From Pseudomonas bubulae (GTDB lineage: Bacteria > Pseudomonadota > Gammaproteobacteria > Pseudomonadales > Pseudomonadaceae), in NCBI RefSeq assembly GCF_037023725.1, contig NZ_CP146077.1, forward strand, positions 719,001-783,000: DNA of 64,000 nt, given 5' to 3'. Under the pieces are notes generated by a model. That model was not told the origin of the DNA and did no database searches. It saw nothing but the letters and a program-made list of their open reading frames with translations. The translations under genes were made by a program, and so were the position numbers. Shown here in pieces: positions 1 through 10,533 of this stretch. Each line of letters starts with the position of its first letter. The stretch's first letter is position 1.

Positions 1-1546
1 CCAGACCGGCCGACTTGATCTTGGCCCCGAAAGCGCTGACAGCGAATTTCACTGCTTCAGTCAGGTCGAGGTCGAGTTTCTTGTCGATCAGGATGCGCAG
101 GATACCCAGCGCTGCACGACGCAGTGCGTACGGGTCTTTGCTGCCTGTAGGCAACATGCCAATGCCGAAAATACCCACCAGGGTGTCGAGCTTGTCGGCG
201 ATGGCCACTGCAGCACCGGTCAGGGTGCTCGGCAACTCCGCGCCCGCGCCACGCGGCATGTACTGCTCGTTCAACGCCAGGGCGACGTCTTCAGGCTCGC
301 CGTCATTCAGCGCGTAGTAGTAACCGGCAATGCCTTGCATCTCCGGGAACTCGCCGACCATTTCCGTGGCCAGGTCGCACTTGGACAGCAAACCGGCACG
401 GGCGGCACGCGGTGCGTCACCGCCAATGCGCGGGGCAATGAATGCCGCCAGTTTCGAAACACGCTCAGCCTTGTCGTAAACACTGCCCAGTTGGGCCTGG
501 AATACCACGTTTTGCAGACGCAGGTTGAAGCTCTCGAGTTTTTGCTTCTTGTCTTGCTTGAAGAAGAACTCGGCATCGGTCAGGCGCGGGCGAACCACTT
601 TCTCGTTACCCGAGATGATCTGCTGCGGGTCTTTGCTCTCGATGTTGGCCACGGTAATAAAGCGCGGGAGCAATTTGCCATCGACGTCCAGCAGGCAGAA
701 GTACTTCTGGTTGTCCTGCATGGTGGTGATCAGGGCTTCTTGCGGGACGTCCAGGAAGCGCTCTTCAAACGAGCACACCAGCGGCACCGGCCATTCAACC
801 AGCGCGGTCACTTCGTCGAGCAGGGCCGGCGGCACGATAGCGCTGCCTTCCTGCATCGTCGCCAGCTCGGCCACACGCTTGGAAATCAGCTCGCGACGCT
901 CAAAGAAATCGGCCAGCACGTAGGCTTTGCGCAGGTCTTCGGCGTAGTTGGCCGGGGCGCTGATGCGCACGTTTTCCGGGTGATGGAAGCGGTGGCCACG
1001 GGACTCACGACCGGCTTTTTGCGCAAGGATCGTGCAATCGATGACCTCGTCGCCCAGCAGCATGACCAGCCACTGGGTTGGACGTACGAACTCGACCTTG
1101 CGCGCGCCCCAGCGCATACGCTTGGGGATCGGCAGGTCATTGAGCGAGTCTTCAACGATGGTCGGCAGCAGGCTGGCGGTCGGCTTGCCGACGATCACCT
1201 GGCTGAAACGCAGTTTCGGGCCGCTCTGGTCGATTTCGCTCAGCTCAACACCGCATTTTTTGGCAAAGCCAAGGGCTGCCTGGGTCGGGTTGCCTTCGGC
1301 ATCGAAAGCAGCTTGACGTGGCGGGCCGTCGATATTGATGCTGCGGTCAGGCTGCTGGGTTTCCAGCTGGGTCAGCAGAACGGCCAGGCGGCGCGGTGCG
1401 GCGTAGACTTTTTTCGCGCTGAATTTCAGACCGGCTGTTTGCAGGCCTTTTTCAATACCGGCGAGAAATGCATCAGCCAGGGTATTGAGGGCTTTTGGTG
1501 GCAGTTCTTCAGTGCCCAGTTCAACCAGAAAATCTTGAGCACTCAT
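1..1546 (-). CDS. glyS: Glycyl-tRNA synthetase beta subunit (partial, 3' end outside window)
   Basis: Beta subunit of the heterotetrameric (alpha2beta2) glycyl-tRNA synthetase, which charges tRNA-Gly in the cytoplasm. The N-terminus reads [20 protein letters not shown], the conserved GTEELPPK opening of bacterial GlyS. About 515 codons are present of a family length near 680; the C-terminal part, which usually carries the anticodon-binding region, lies beyond base 1. The ATG at 1546 overlaps the glyQ stop as ATGA, so the two subunits are translationally coupled. The reading frame stays open through all of the visible sequence, with no sign of damage. Confidence 0.97.
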   Translation of the reverse strand, partial: MSAQDFLVELGTEELPPKALNTLADAFLAGIEKGLQTAGLKFSAKKVYAAPRRLAVLLTQLETQQPDRSINIDGPPRQAAFDAEGNPTQAALGFAKKCGVELSEIDQSGPKLRFSQVIVGKPTASLLPTIVEDSLNDLPIPKRMRWGARKVEFVRPTQWLVMLLGDEVIDCTILAQKAGRESRGHRFHHPENVRISAPANYAEDLRKAYVLADFFERRELISKRVAELATMQEGSAIVPPALLDEVTALVEWPVPLVCSFEERFLDVPQEALITTMQDNQKYFCLLDVDGKLLPRFITVANIESKDPQQIISGNEKVVRPRLTDAEFFFKQDKKQKLESFNLRLQNVVFQAQLGSVYDKAERVSKLAAFIAPRIGGDAPRAARAGLLSKCDLATEMVGEFPEMQGIAGYYYALNDGEPEDVALALNEQYMPRGAGAELPSTLTGAAVAIADKLDTLVGIFGIGMLPTGSKDPYALRRAALGILRILIDKKLDLDLTEAVKFAVSAFGAKIKSAGL

Positions 1547-2496
1547 TGTGCTGCCTCCAACTTAGCCAACACTTCATCACGTAAATCCGGCGGAGCCATC
1601 GGGAAGCCCAGCTTGGCGCGAGCTTCAAGGTAGGCCTGAGCCACCGAACGCGCCAGGGTACGCACACGCAGGATGTATTGCTGACGCGCGGTCACGGAAA
1701 TGGCGCGGCGGGCATCCAGCAGGTTGAACGTGTGGGATGCCTTGAGCACCATTTCGTAGCTTGGCAACGGCAGCGGCTGGTCGAGTTCGATCAGGCGCTT
1801 GGCTTCGCTTTCATAGAAATCGAACAGTTCGAACAGTTTGTCGACGTTGGCGTGTTCGAAGTTGTAAGTCGACTGCTCGACTTCGTTCTGATGGAACACG
1901 TCGCCGTAGGTCACTTTGCCGAACGGGCCGTCAGTCCATACCAGGTCGTAGACAGAATCCACGCCCTGCAGGTACATAGCCAAACGCTCAAGGCCGTAGG
2001 TGATTTCGCCGGTAACCGGGTAGCACTCAATGCCGCCTACTTGCTGGAAGTAGGTGAACTGGGTGACTTCCATACCGTTGAGCCAGATTTCCCAGCCCAG
2101 ACCCCAGGCGCCCAGTGTTGGCGATTCCCAGTTGTCTTCTACGAAACGGATATCGTGGACCAGTGGGTCCAGGCCGATATGTTTCAGCGAACCCAGGTAC
2201 AGCTCCTGGAAGTTTGGCGGGTTTGGCTTCAAAACCACCTGGAACTGGTAGTAGTGCTGCAAACGGTTCGGGTTTTCGCCGTAGCGGCCGTCAGTCGGAC
2301 GACGACTGGGCTGCACATAAGCGGCGTTCCAGGTTTCCGGGCCCAGAGAGCGCAAAAACGTGGCGGTATGGAATGTGCCGGCGCCCACTTCCATATCGTA
2401 GGGCTGAAGCACCACACAACCTTGCTCGGCCCAGTATTGCTGGAGGGCGAGGATCAAGTCTTGGAAGGTACGCACTGCTGGCGTAGGCTGGCTCAC
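1543..2496 (-). CDS. glyQ: Glycyl-tRNA synthetase alpha subunit
   Basis: Alpha subunit of glycyl-tRNA synthetase; it carries the class II catalytic core that makes glycyl-adenylate and is followed immediately by glyS. The 317-residue product has the family's opening [19 protein letters not shown], the motifs [12 protein letters not shown] and [14 protein letters not shown], and [15 protein letters not shown] in the middle. The length is normal for the family. Its stop overlaps the glyS start by four bases (ATGA). The divergent tag gene starts 81 bases upstream, so both promoters must lie in 2497-2577. Confidence 0.98.
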   Translation of the reverse strand: MSQPTPAVRTFQDLILALQQYWAEQGCVVLQPYDMEVGAGTFHTATFLRSLGPETWNAAYVQPSRRPTDGRYGENPNRLQHYYQFQVVLKPNPPNFQELYLGSLKHIGLDPLVHDIRFVEDNWESPTLGAWGLGWEIWLNGMEVTQFTYFQQVGGIECYPVTGEITYGLERLAMYLQGVDSVYDLVWTDGPFGKVTYGDVFHQNEVEQSTYNFEHANVDKLFELFDFYESEAKRLIELDQPLPLPSYEMVLKASHTFNLLDARRAISVTARQQYILRVRTLARSVAQAYLEARAKLGFPMAPPDLRDEVLAKLEAAQ

Positions 2497-2577
2497 AAAT
2501 TCACCTGTTTCTTGGGCTGCGATTTAAAGAGCGGGAGTATACCCGATTCGGTCGCCCCTCCACCCCCTGGAGCCTAT

Positions 2578-3135
2578 ATGCCACGTTGCTTCTGGTGTTC
2601 AGAAGATCCGCTGTATGCCGCTTATCACGATCAAGAGTGGGGCGTGCCGTTGCGCGATGCGCATGGGCTGTTCGAGTTGTTATTGCTCGAAGGGTTCCAG
2701 GCAGGTTTGTCATGGATCACGGTTTTGAAGAAGCGCGAGCACTATCGCAAGGTCATGTTTGGCTTTGATGTGCAGCGTCTGGCAGTTATGACGGACGCTG
2801 AAATCGAGGTTTTGTTGCAGGATCCGGGGATTATCCGCAACCGTCTCAAGGTGGCCGGAGCACGACGCAATGCCCGGGCCTGGCTGGCTCTGGACAACCC
2901 GGTGGAGTTTTTATGGTCGTTTGTTGGGGGTAAACCGAAGATCAACCACTTTACTGAACGCCATGAATTCCCTGCGGTGACGCCAGAGGCCGAAGCCATG
3001 AGCAAAGGCCTGAAAAAAGCCGGTTTTACGTTCGTCGGCCCGACCATTTGCTACGCCTTTATGCAGGCCAGCGGCATGGTTATGGACCATGCCACGTATT
3101 GCGACCGTTACGCGGAACTGGCCAACGGCGGTTAG
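2578..3135 (+). CDS. tag: DNA-3-methyladenine glycosylase I
   Basis: Base-excision repair glycosylase that removes 3-methyladenine from alkylated DNA. The ATG at 2578 gives 185 residues, starting MPRCFWCSEDPLYAAYHDQE. Cys4 and His17 match the N-terminal zinc ligands of E. coli Tag, and the C-terminal DHATYC supplies the other His/Cys pair. The segment LFELLLLEGFQAGLSWITVL contains the catalytic-region glutamate. The same frame is open far upstream across glyQ, but that extension is antisense and has no Tag homology, so the internal ATG is chosen. It is divergent from glyQS. Confidence 0.96.
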   Translation: MPRCFWCSEDPLYAAYHDQEWGVPLRDAHGLFELLLLEGFQAGLSWITVLKKREHYRKVMFGFDVQRLAVMTDAEIEVLLQDPGIIRNRLKVAGARRNARAWLALDNPVEFLWSFVGGKPKINHFTERHEFPAVTPEAEAMSKGLKKAGFTFVGPTICYAFMQASGMVMDHATYCDRYAELANGG

Positions 3136-3164
3136 AATGTCTTTTTTCGCCACACGCATAACCC

Positions 3165-3295
3165 GTAGCAGCTGCCGAAGGCTGCGTCCGGCGGCGCAGC
3201 CGTCGTGAAGTCAGGCCCTGCGATGTGTCAGTAAAATCAAGCACTCAGCATTTACGATTGCTTCGCAATCGGACGCAGCCTTCGGCAGCTGCTAC
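3165..3295. repeat. REP-type inverted pair, family B
   Basis: Two copies of a palindromic unit (core GTAGCAGCTGCCGAAGGCTG) face each other between tag and htrB1, separated by about 80 bases. The outer arms are near-perfect complements, so the whole element can fold as a large hairpin. Family B members also occur at 48188-48332 and, as single units, at 11115-11148, 46673-46708 and about 38102-38126. This layout matches Pseudomonas REP doublets (REPINs). Confidence 0.85.
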
Positions 3296-3318
3296 GAGTG
3301 CTTTCGAGAGATTATTCT

Positions 3319-4206
3319 GTGGAAAAGTTTAAAGGCGCCTTGCTGGTCGGGGCTTTGCGATTGTTTGCCATGCTCCCGTGGAGCGCGGTGCAACGCGTGG
3401 GCTCGGCCATTGGCTGGTTGATGTGGAAACTGCCTAATCGTTCGCGCGATGTGGTGCGGATCAACCTGGCCAAATGCTTCCCCGAAATGGACCCGGTCGC
3501 CCGTGAGCAACTCGTGGGCCAGAGCCTCAAGGACATCGGTAAAAGCCTGACCGAGAGCGCGTGCGCCTGGATCTGGCCGGCCCAGCGTTCGATTGACCTG
3601 GTGCGTGAAGTCGAAGGTCTGGACGTGCTCAAGGACGCCCTGGCCTCAGGCAAGGGCGTGGTAGGCATCACCAGCCATCTGGGCAACTGGGAAGTGCTCA
3701 ACCACTTCTATTGCAGCCAGTGCAAGCCGATCATTTTTTACCGCCCGCCCAAGCTCAAGGCTGTGGATGAATTGCTGCAAAAGCAACGCGTTCAGCTGGG
3801 CAACCGCGTGGCGGCATCGACCAAAGAAGGCATCCTGAGCGTGATCAAGGAGGTGCGCAAAGGTGGTCAGGTGGGCATTCCGGCAGATCCGGAGCCCGCT
3901 GAGTCAGCCGGAATTTTTGTGCCGTTCCTCGGCACGATGGCCCTGACCAGCAAGTTTGTGCCCAATATGCTGGCGGGCGGCAAAGCGGTGGGCGTGTTCC
4001 TCCACGCATTGCGCTTGCCCGACGGTTCGGGTTTCAAAGTGATTCTGGAAGCGGCGCCCGAAGAGATGTACAGCACCGATACGGCGACCTCGTGCGCGGC
4101 CATGAGCAAGGTGGTCGAGAAGTATGTGCGGGCGTACCCGAGCCAGTACATGTGGAGCATGAAGCGCTTCAAGAAGCGTCCGCCGGGTGAGGCGCGCTGG
4201 TACTGA
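3319..4206 (+). CDS. htrB1: Lipid A secondary acyltransferase (LpxL/HtrB family)
   Basis: Inner-membrane acyl-ACP-dependent acyltransferase that adds a secondary acyl chain to lipid A. It carries the family's HX4(D/E) catalytic motif as HLGNWE and the later segment IPADPEPAESAGIFVPFLG. The GTG at 3319 gives 295 residues beginning (V)EKFKGALLVGALRLFAMLPW, a hydrophobic N-terminal anchor, and matches the length I recall for P. aeruginosa PA0011 (HtrB1). An earlier in-frame GTG at 3298 would start inside the family B REP palindrome and is less likely. The gene stands alone between two REP doublets. The exact acyl chain and position cannot be read from sequence. Confidence 0.88.
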   Translation: MEKFKGALLVGALRLFAMLPWSAVQRVGSAIGWLMWKLPNRSRDVVRINLAKCFPEMDPVAREQLVGQSLKDIGKSLTESACAWIWPAQRSIDLVREVEGLDVLKDALASGKGVVGITSHLGNWEVLNHFYCSQCKPIIFYRPPKLKAVDELLQKQRVQLGNRVAASTKEGILSVIKEVRKGGQVGIPADPEPAESAGIFVPFLGTMALTSKFVPNMLAGGKAVGVFLHALRLPDGSGFKVILEAAPEEMYSTDTATSCAAMSKVVEKYVRAYPSQYMWSMKRFKKRPPGEARWY

Positions 4207-4221
4207 CCAGACATGCATCCC

Positions 4222-4300
4222 GTGGGAGCGAGCCTGCTCGCGAAGGTTTCACAAGCGCCGCGATTATCTAACGATCTTCGCGAGCAGGCTCGCTCCCACA
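4222..4300. repeat. REP-type inverted pair, family A
   Basis: Two inverted copies of GTGGGAGCGAGCCTGCTCGC flank a 30-35 base spacer between the converging htrB1 and TPR genes. Family A recurs at 8393-8469, 18688-18778, 24270-24357, 56820-56906 and as a single hairpin at 30739-30766. In this convergent position it may also act as a bidirectional transcript end. Confidence 0.9.
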
Positions 4301-4328
4301 TCAAGTTCCCAATATGAAGCTGGATGAA

Positions 4329-4640
4329 TTACTGCGACTTATCCAGCTTCTTCAAAAACACCGTCATTTCTTTCTCGGCCTGCTTGTCGCCATGGGCCTG
4401 AGCCGCTGCAATCCCCTGCTCCCATGCCGCCCGCGCTGCCGCACGATCCCCCGCCGCCAGCTGCGCCTTGCCCAGCAGCTTCCAGGCCGCCGAATACTTG
4501 GGGTCAAAGCCGACGCAACGCTGCAGATGCTCCGCCGCTTTCAAGTTATCCCCAAGGTCCAGATAGCCCTTGCCCAGGCCAAAGCGCAGCAATGAGTTAT
4601 CCACACCCTTGGCGAGCATCTTTTCCAGTGATTCCAGCAT
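4329..4640 (-). CDS. Small tetratricopeptide-repeat protein
   Basis: A 103-residue cytoplasmic protein made almost entirely of TPR-like helices. Residues about 18-70 contain two repeats with typical small/large residue spacing, for example GLGKGYLDLGDNLKAAEHLQ and AWKLLGKAQLAAGDRAAARA. There is no signal peptide. It starts 10 bases after the trkA stop and is probably the last gene of the fmt-rsmB-trkA run. It resembles the conserved small protein PA0015 near trkA in P. aeruginosa. It is likely a protein-protein adaptor; the partner is unknown. Confidence 0.8.
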   Translation of the reverse strand: MLESLEKMLAKGVDNSLLRFGLGKGYLDLGDNLKAAEHLQRCVGFDPKYSAAWKLLGKAQLAAGDRAAARAAWEQGIAAAQAHGDKQAEKEMTVFLKKLDKSQ

Positions 4641-4650
4641 CCCTGACTCC

Positions 4651-6027
4651 TTAGAAAAAACTCAAGCCCACATGAAACAGCTTCTCTACGTCGCGAATAT
4701 GCTTTTTATCCACAAGGAACAGGATGACATGGTCGCCGGCATTGATGACGGTAGAGTCGTGGGCGATCAGCACTTCTTCGTCGCGAATGATCGCGCCAAT
4801 CGTGGTCCCCGGTGGCAAGTTGATTTCACCGATGCTGCGGCCAATCACCTTGCTCGACTTGGAGTCACCGTGGGCGATGGCTTCGATGGCCTCCGCCGCA
4901 CCGCGGCGCAGTGAGTGCACACTGACGATATCGCCACGGCGTACGTGGGCCAGCAAGGTGCCGATGGTGGCCAGCTGCGGACTGATGGCGATATCGATTT
5001 CGCCACCCTGGATCAGGTCCACATAGGCCGGGTTGTTGATGATGGTCATCACCTTCTTCGCGCCCAGGCGCTTGGCCAGCAGCGAGGACATGATATTGGC
5101 CTCGTCATCGTTGGTCAGGGCCAGGAACACGTCGGCATCGGCGATGTTCTCTTCGAGCATCAAGTCGCGGTCCGAGGCGCTACCTTGCAGCACAACTGTA
5201 CTGTCGAGCGTGTCGGACAAATAGCGGCAACGTGCAGGATTCATCTCTATGATTTTGACCTGGTAACGGCTTTCAATGGCCTCGGCCAGGCGCTCGCCGA
5301 TCTGTCCGCCGCCAGCAATGACAATACGCTTGTAGCTTTCGTCAAGGCGGCGCATTTCGCTCATTACTGCGCGAATATTGGCTCTGGCGGCGATGAAAAA
5401 TACTTCGTCGTCAGCCTCGATGATGGTATCGCCACGGGGTGTAATTGGCCGATCGCGTCGGAAAATCGCCGCGACTCGTGTATCCACATTCGGCATGTGC
5501 TCGCGTAGCTGGCGCAATTGCTGGCCAATCAGCGGGCCACCGTAATACGCCTTGACCGCGACCAACTGCGCCTTGCCCTCGGCAAAGTCGATCACCTGCA
5601 AAGCACCGGGGTGTTCGATCAGGCGCTTGATGTAGTTGGTGACCACCTGCTCGGGGCTGATCAGCACGTCGACCGGGATGGCGTCGTTATCAAACAACTC
5701 CTCGCCGCGTGTCAGATAAGCCGCTTCTCGTACACGGGCGATTTTGGTCGGGGTGTGAAACAGCGTGTAGGCCACCTGGCACGCGACCATATTGGTCTCG
5801 TCGCTGTTGGTCACGGCCACCAGCATGTCGGCGTCATCTGCACCCGCCTGGCGCAGCACATTGGGCAGCGAGGCGCGGCCCTGCACGGTGCGGATGTCGA
5901 GGCGGTCACCCAGGTCGCGCAGGCGTTCGCCATCGGTGTCGACCACGGTGATGTCGTTGGCTTCGCTGGCCAGATGTTCTGCCAGCGTACCGCCGACCTG
6001 GCCTGCGCCGAGGATGATGATTTTCAT
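4651..6027 (-). CDS. trkA: Trk potassium uptake regulatory protein TrkA
   Basis: Peripheral membrane NAD(H)-binding subunit that gates the TrkH/TrkG potassium channels. The 458 residues hold two RCK modules: a Rossmann fold at residues 1-130 ([17 protein letters not shown], followed by VVDTDGERL) with a TrkA-C domain, then a second at about 230-360 ([18 protein letters not shown]) with another TrkA-C domain. The length matches E. coli TrkA. It lies 20 bases downstream of rsmB on the same strand, the conserved rsmB-trkA order of gammaproteobacteria. Confidence 0.97.
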   Translation of the reverse strand: MKIIILGAGQVGGTLAEHLASEANDITVVDTDGERLRDLGDRLDIRTVQGRASLPNVLRQAGADDADMLVAVTNSDETNMVACQVAYTLFHTPTKIARVREAAYLTRGEELFDNDAIPVDVLISPEQVVTNYIKRLIEHPGALQVIDFAEGKAQLVAVKAYYGGPLIGQQLRQLREHMPNVDTRVAAIFRRDRPITPRGDTIIEADDEVFFIAARANIRAVMSEMRRLDESYKRIVIAGGGQIGERLAEAIESRYQVKIIEMNPARCRYLSDTLDSTVVLQGSASDRDLMLEENIADADVFLALTNDDEANIMSSLLAKRLGAKKVMTIINNPAYVDLIQGGEIDIAISPQLATIGTLLAHVRRGDIVSVHSLRRGAAEAIEAIAHGDSKSSKVIGRSIGEINLPPGTTIGAIIRDEEVLIAHDSTVINAGDHVILFLVDKKHIRDVEKLFHVGLSFF

Positions 6028-6047
6028 GCCGTCATTTCCTGGAACCG

Positions 6048-7358
6048 TTAGCTGCGTGCGGCAGCGATCTTGATCAGTTTGGCGTAATAGAAACCGTCAT
6101 GCCCACCTTCTTGCGCCAGCAACTGGCGGCCGTGGGGTTGTTTGATACCGAACTGACCGGCGATATCCAGCTCGCGGGCACCCGGTGTCCGGGCCAGAAA
6201 CGCTTCGATCACCTCGGTGTTTTCGGTCGGCAGCGTCGAACAGGTGGCGTAAAGCAAGATGCCACCGACTTCCAGGGTTGGCCACATCGCGTCCAGCAGT
6301 TCGCCTTGCAGGGTGGCGAGTGCGGCGATGTCGTCCGGTTGGCGGGTCAGCTTGATGTCTGGATGACGGCGGATAACACCCGTTGCTGAGCAAGGCGCAT
6401 CCAGCAAAATGCGCTGGAATGGTTTGCCGTCCCACCAGGTTGCGGTATCGCGGCCGTCAGCCGCAATCAACTCGGCACTCAGGCCCAGACGTTCAAGGTT
6501 CTCGCGAACGCGCACCAGGCGCTTGGCTTCCAGGTCCACGGCTACCACGCCGGCGAGCTTGGGCTCGACTTCCAGGATGTGGCAGGTCTTGCCGCCGGGG
6601 GCGCAGCAGGCGTCGAGTACACGCTGGCCCGGGGCCAGATCGAGCAAATCGGCAGCCAGCTGGGCGGCTTCGTCCTGCACACTGATCCAGCCTTCGGCAA
6701 AGCCTGGCAGATTGCGTACATCGCAGGCCGCAGCCAGCACGATGCCGTCCTGGCTAAAGGTGCAAGGTTGAGCTTCGATCCCTGCCTCGACCAGCAACTG
6801 CAGATACGCATCACGACTGTGATGGCGACGGTTGACCCGCAAGATCATCGGCGGGTGCGCATTGTTGGCTGCACAGATGGCTTCCCATTGCTCAGGCCAA
6901 AAAGCCTTCAGGGATTTTTGCAGCCAGCGTGGGTGCGCAGTACGCACCACCGGGTCACGCTCCAGCTCAGCCAGTAAGGCTTCGCTTTCTCGCTGTGCAT
7001 TGCGCAATACGGCGTTAAGCAGGGCTTTGGCCCACGGCTTTTTCAGTTTGTCGGCGCAACCTACGGTTTCGCCGATGGCGGCGTGGGCCGGAATGCGGGT
7101 GTAGAGCAGTTGATACAAACCGACCAGCAGCAATGCCTCGACGTCAGCGTCGGCGGCCTTGAACGGTTTTTGCAGCAGCTTGTTGGCCAGCGCCGACAGG
7201 CGTGGCTGCCAGCGCGCGGTGCCGAAGGCCAGATCCTGGGTCAGACCGCGGTCACGTACCTCAACCTTGTCCAGTTGCAGCGGCAACGAACTGTTGAGCG
7301 ATGCCTTGCCGTTGAGCACGGCAGTCAGGGCTTTGGCGGCGGCCAGACGGGGATTCAT
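6048..7358 (-). CDS. rsmB: 16S rRNA (cytosine-967-C5)-methyltransferase
   Basis: SAM-dependent methyltransferase that makes m5C967 in 16S rRNA. The N-terminal 140 residues form a NusB-like RNA-binding domain, and the catalytic domain follows. The SAM-binding motif [15 protein letters not shown] and both RNA m5C-methyltransferase cysteines are visible, in [15 protein letters not shown] and [13 protein letters not shown]. The length of 436 residues is normal. Its ATG overlaps the fmt stop (ATGA, 7355-7358), so fmt, rsmB, trkA and the TPR gene form one operon. Confidence 0.97.
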   Translation of the reverse strand: MNPRLAAAKALTAVLNGKASLNSSLPLQLDKVEVRDRGLTQDLAFGTARWQPRLSALANKLLQKPFKAADADVEALLLVGLYQLLYTRIPAHAAIGETVGCADKLKKPWAKALLNAVLRNAQRESEALLAELERDPVVRTAHPRWLQKSLKAFWPEQWEAICAANNAHPPMILRVNRRHHSRDAYLQLLVEAGIEAQPCTFSQDGIVLAAACDVRNLPGFAEGWISVQDEAAQLAADLLDLAPGQRVLDACCAPGGKTCHILEVEPKLAGVVAVDLEAKRLVRVRENLERLGLSAELIAADGRDTATWWDGKPFQRILLDAPCSATGVIRRHPDIKLTRQPDDIAALATLQGELLDAMWPTLEVGGILLYATCSTLPTENTEVIEAFLARTPGARELDIAGQFGIKQPHGRQLLAQEGGHDGFYYAKLIKIAAARS

Positions 7359-8305
7359 TGTGCGGCACCCAAAACTGTACCGACGGCGAATTTCTCACGG
7401 CGGCTGTTGAAAAAATCACTGAAGTTCAGCGCTTTGCCACCAGGCAATTGCAGGCGTGTGAGGCACAAGGCGCCTTCACCGCAACCCACGATCAGGCCGT
7501 CCTTGCTGGCGGCGAGAATCTGTCCCGGTGCACCTTGAGCGTCAGCCAGGTTTGCGGCCAGTACTTTGAGGGCTTCGCCATTGAGCGTGCTGTGGCAGAT
7601 CGGCCACGGGTTGAAGGCGCGGATCAGGCGCTCCAGCTCAACGGCCGGGCGGCTCCAGTCGATGCGCGCTTCGTCCTTGTTCAACTTGTGGGCGTAGGTC
7701 GCCAGGCTGTCATCCTGGACTTCACCTTGCAGCGTCCCCGCCGCCAGACCGGCAATGGCCTGGATCACGGCCGGTGGGCCCAGTTCGGCCAGGCGGTCGT
7801 GCAGGCTGCCGCCGGTGTCATCGGCGGTGATTGCGGTCACGGACTTGAGCAGCATGGGGCCGGTGTCCAGACCCGCCTCCATACGCATTACGGTCACTCC
7901 GCTTTCACTGTCGCCGGCTTCGATGGCGCGCTGGATCGGCGCTGCTCCGCGCCAGCGTGGCAGCAAGGAGGCGTGGCTGTTGATGCAGCCCAGGCGCGGA
8001 ATATCCAGCACCACTTGCGGCAGGATCAGGCCGTAGGCCACCACCACCAGCAGGTCCGGCTTGAGTGCAGCCAGTTCGGCCTGGGCCTCAGGGGCACGCA
8101 GGGTGGGTGGCTGCATCACTGTGATGTTGTGCTCCAGCGCCAGCTGTTTGACCGGGCTTGGCATCAGCTTTTGCCCGCGCCCTGCCGGACGGTCCGGCTG
8201 GGTGTAGACCGCGACGATCTCGTAAGGCGTGTCTAGCAGTGCCTTGAGGTGTTCGGCGGCGAATTCTGGGGTGCCGGCAAAGACGATGCGCAGTGGCTCA
8301 GTCAT
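7355..8305 (-). CDS. fmt: Methionyl-tRNA formyltransferase
   Basis: Formylates initiator Met-tRNA using 10-formyl-tetrahydrofolate. The ATG at 8305 gives 316 residues starting [20 protein letters not shown]. The active-site region reads [20 protein letters not shown] with the catalytic Asn and His, and the Asp is in GLDTGPML. The C-terminal domain after residue 205 is the OB-fold tRNA-binding part. The open frame continues upstream to 8470, but that stretch is REP sequence and is not coding. It pairs functionally with def, about 200 bases upstream on the same strand. Confidence 0.97.
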   Translation of the reverse strand: MTEPLRIVFAGTPEFAAEHLKALLDTPYEIVAVYTQPDRPAGRGQKLMPSPVKQLALEHNITVMQPPTLRAPEAQAELAALKPDLLVVVAYGLILPQVVLDIPRLGCINSHASLLPRWRGAAPIQRAIEAGDSESGVTVMRMEAGLDTGPMLLKSVTAITADDTGGSLHDRLAELGPPAVIQAIAGLAAGTLQGEVQDDSLATYAHKLNKDEARIDWSRPAVELERLIRAFNPWPICHSTLNGEALKVLAANLADAQGAPGQILAASKDGLIVGCGEGALCLTRLQLPGGKALNFSDFFNSRREKFAVGTVLGAAQ

Positions 8306-8347
8306 GGAATACTCACTTGGAATAGGGGGGCGCGGGAACTGACGGCA

Positions 8348-8377
8348 ATGAGCCAGCGAACGGACCGGCTGGCTCAT
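8348..8377. terminator. Stem-loop between def and fmt
   Basis: ATGAGCCAGC and GCTGGCTCAT form a perfect 10-bp stem with a 10-base loop, followed on the + strand by TTTTC. It sits upstream of the fmt start and downstream of the def stop, next to a family A REP doublet. The T-run is on the strand opposite to def, so it would be a weak terminator for def and could instead be an mRNA-stabilising or processing structure. Confidence 0.5.
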
Positions 8378-8392
8378 TTTCATGTGGGAGCG

Positions 8393-8469
8393 GGCTTGCT
8401 CGCGATGAGGGCTACCCGGTGTATCAGCAGAACCGTGTTGGCCCGATCGCGAGCAAGCCCGCTCCCACA
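8393..8469. repeat. REP-type inverted pair, family A
   Basis: Inverted copies of the GAGCGGGCTTGCTCGC core separate def from fmt. The outer ends TGTGGGAG and CTCCCACA close the hairpin. Open frames starting in it, with residues such as WERACSR, are repeat translations and not genes. Confidence 0.9.
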
Positions 8470-8512
8470 TCGGGTCCCTGCCAGTTCGGGAGTGTTGTGC
8501 GTTTTATGCCGA

Positions 8513-9019
8513 TCAAGCGTTCTGGCGGTGCAGTTTTTCCAGTTTCTTCTTGATCCGGTCGCGCTTGAGCGTAGACAGGTAATCGACGAAGAGCTTGCCG
8601 TTGAGGTGGTCGCACTCATGCTGAATGCACACCGCCAACAGGCCTTCAGCGATCATTTCAAAAGGTTTGCCGTCACGGTCCAGCGCCTTGATCTTGACGC
8701 GCTGCGGGCGATCAACGTTCTCGTAGTAACCCGGTACCGACAGGCAGCCTTCCTGGTATTGGCCCATCTCGTCGGACAGGATCTCGAACTCGGGGTTGAT
8801 AAACACCATCGGTTCGCTGCGGTCTTCGCTCAGATCCATGACCACGATGCGTTTGTGCACGTTGACCTGGGTCGCGGCCAGGCCGATACCTGGCGCCTCG
8901 TACATGGTTTCAAACATGTCATCGATCAACTGACGGACTTCGTCGTCCACAACCGCCACGGGTTTGGCGATGGTACGCAGACGCGAGTCTGGGAATTCGA
9001 GGATGTTCAAAATAGCCAT
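8513..9019 (-). CDS. def: Peptide deformylase
   Basis: Fe/Zn metallohydrolase that removes the formyl group from nascent proteins. The ATG at 9019 yields 168 residues, [20 protein letters not shown]. All three family motifs are present: [16 protein letters not shown] (metal-binding Cys) and HECDHLNG (HExxH). The frame is open upstream to 9052, but the extra residues are not conserved, and 168 residues is the usual length. It faces away from dprA. Confidence 0.97.
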   Translation of the reverse strand: MAILNILEFPDSRLRTIAKPVAVVDDEVRQLIDDMFETMYEAPGIGLAATQVNVHKRIVVMDLSEDRSEPMVFINPEFEILSDEMGQYQEGCLSVPGYYENVDRPQRVKIKALDRDGKPFEMIAEGLLAVCIQHECDHLNGKLFVDYLSTLKRDRIKKKLEKLHRQNA

Positions 9020-9400
9020 AAGTTTGTTTGGTGCACTGTGTGAAAGATTCAAAAACGGTTGTCAGGTGGGTCCTGAGGACTCGAGCAACCTGTGCAAAAC
9101 GTCTCCTTCAGAGAGAGCCCGCTCGGGCTCAGGCGTTTCACGCGAGAGCACATAATAAAGGGATTCACCCACGGATGAAACGACTAGCTGCCGGGCTGCA
9201 CCTGTGCATGTCTCAATTTGAAACCAACCTGCCCGGCCTCCAGGCGACGTTCAACTAATGTTGGGTTTCCCATTGGCGTTTCAAGTTCTGCCAAGGGGCT
9301 CAACCCGGTACTTTTCATCGTTAGCCAAACAACTTGTCAACAGAGTTATCCACAGCTTGTTCCTTACAGCCAGATGGAATAACCGATCAAGGATGATCCT
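9020..9400. other. def-dprA intergenic region; LysM gene absent
   Basis: This 381-base stretch separates the divergent def and dprA genes and must hold both promoters. No open frame here resembles a known protein. In the Pseudomonas genomes I recall, a LysM-domain gene (PA0020/tsaP type, about 340 codons) lies between def and dprA; there is no room for it here and no recognisable remnant. A single DnaA-box-like word TTATCCACA is at 9346-9354. Confidence 0.6.
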
Positions 9401-10498
9401 ATGCCACCCTCAGAAATATCCCCAGCAGAGTTGGAGGCCCGCTTGCGTTTGCACCGTTTGCCCGACGTTGGGCCACGGCGTTATTACAGCCTGTTCAGAG
9501 CCTTTGGTTCGGCCAGTTCAGCGCTCAGCGCACCTGCCAGCGCCTGGCGTGCCCTGGGGCTGCCCGAAGGGTGTGCCCAGGCACGGCGCAGCCCTGAAGT
9601 CCGTGAGGGTGCCAGCGCTGCATTGCGCTGGCTTGAGCGCTCCAGACACCATGTGCTGCTGCATGATCAGGCCGATTACCCGGCGCTGTTAAGCGAATTG
9701 AGCGATGCCCCGCCGCTGTTATTCGTGGCGGGAGAGCCGTCAACTCTGGAAAAACCGCAGTTGGCGATGGTCGGTAGCCGACGCGCTTCGAGGCCTGGGC
9801 TGGACACCGCGACCGCCTTTTCCCGCAGCCTGGCTGGCGCCGGTTTTGTGATTACCAGCGGGCTGGCGCTGGGGATTGATGGCGCAGCGCATCAGGCTGC
9901 TCTGGACGTTGGCGGGCAGACAGTGGGGGTTTTGGGGACGGGCCTGGAAAAACTTTATCCACAGCGCCATCGGGCATTGGCAGACGCAATGATTTGCAAC
10001 GGTAGCGCCGTGGTATCGGAGTTTCCTCTGGACGCCGGGCCCCAAGCCGCCAACTTCCCGCGGCGTAACCGCATTATCAGCGGTTTGTCCCTTGGCGTGC
10101 TGGTGGTCGAGGCCAGCGTGTCCAGCGGCTCGCTGATTACTGCCCGTCTCGCCGCAGAGCAGGGGCGCGAGGTGTACGCCATGCCCGGTTCCATCCACCA
10201 CCCTGGGGCGCGTGGCTGCCATCAGTTGATCCGTGATGGCGCTACGCTCGTCGAGACCGTTGAGCACATTCTCGAAGGCCTGCGTGGCTGGCGCTCGATG
10301 CCGTTGTCCACAACAGAAATGTTTACTCCAAGCTGTCATCCATTAGTGCAATTGTTGCAGGCAGCGCCCTATACCAGCGAAGCATTGGCCAATATCAGCG
10401 GTTGGGATTTGCCCCGATTGCTGGCTACTCTGACCGAGCTTGAACTGGCGGGGCATGTTGTACTCGAGGGTGGGCGTTGGTTTGCTCGCGCCAGCTAA
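9401..10498 (+). CDS. dprA: DNA-processing protein DprA/Smf
   Basis: Single-stranded-DNA-binding protein that loads RecA during natural transformation. The 365-residue product has an N-terminal helical SAM-like region (residues 1-75), then the Rossmann-like DprA core from about residue 115: [62 protein letters not shown] and [15 protein letters not shown]. The C-terminal 60 residues form the winged-helix (DprA_WH) tail. It starts with ATG after AAGGAT. A second TTATCCACA word lies inside the gene at 9955-9963. It is 35 bases upstream of tsaC. Confidence 0.95.
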   Translation: MPPSEISPAELEARLRLHRLPDVGPRRYYSLFRAFGSASSALSAPASAWRALGLPEGCAQARRSPEVREGASAALRWLERSRHHVLLHDQADYPALLSELSDAPPLLFVAGEPSTLEKPQLAMVGSRRASRPGLDTATAFSRSLAGAGFVITSGLALGIDGAAHQAALDVGGQTVGVLGTGLEKLYPQRHRALADAMICNGSAVVSEFPLDAGPQAANFPRRNRIISGLSLGVLVVEASVSSGSLITARLAAEQGREVYAMPGSIHHPGARGCHQLIRDGATLVETVEHILEGLRGWRSMPLSTTEMFTPSCHPLVQLLQAAPYTSEALANISGWDLPRLLATLTELELAGHVVLEGGRWFARAS

Positions 10499-10533
10499 GT
10501 ACACTGCGCGCAGCACATATCTGGAGACATTCA

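Noticed and set aside
335..1633. Long + strand open frame opposite glyS/glyQ
   Set aside because: Antisense shadow of glyS with no ribosome site and atypical composition (very rich in His, Gln and Arg).
8249..9043. Open frames running through family A repeats (residues like WERACSR), also at 18684, 24269 and 30315
   Set aside because: These are translations of REP palindromes joined to neighbouring sequence, not proteins.
9346..9963. Two TTATCCACA words (9346-9354 and 9955-9963), possible DnaA boxes
   Set aside because: Only two, 600 bases apart, one inside dprA, with no AT-rich unwinding region. The window is probably near oriC but does not contain it.
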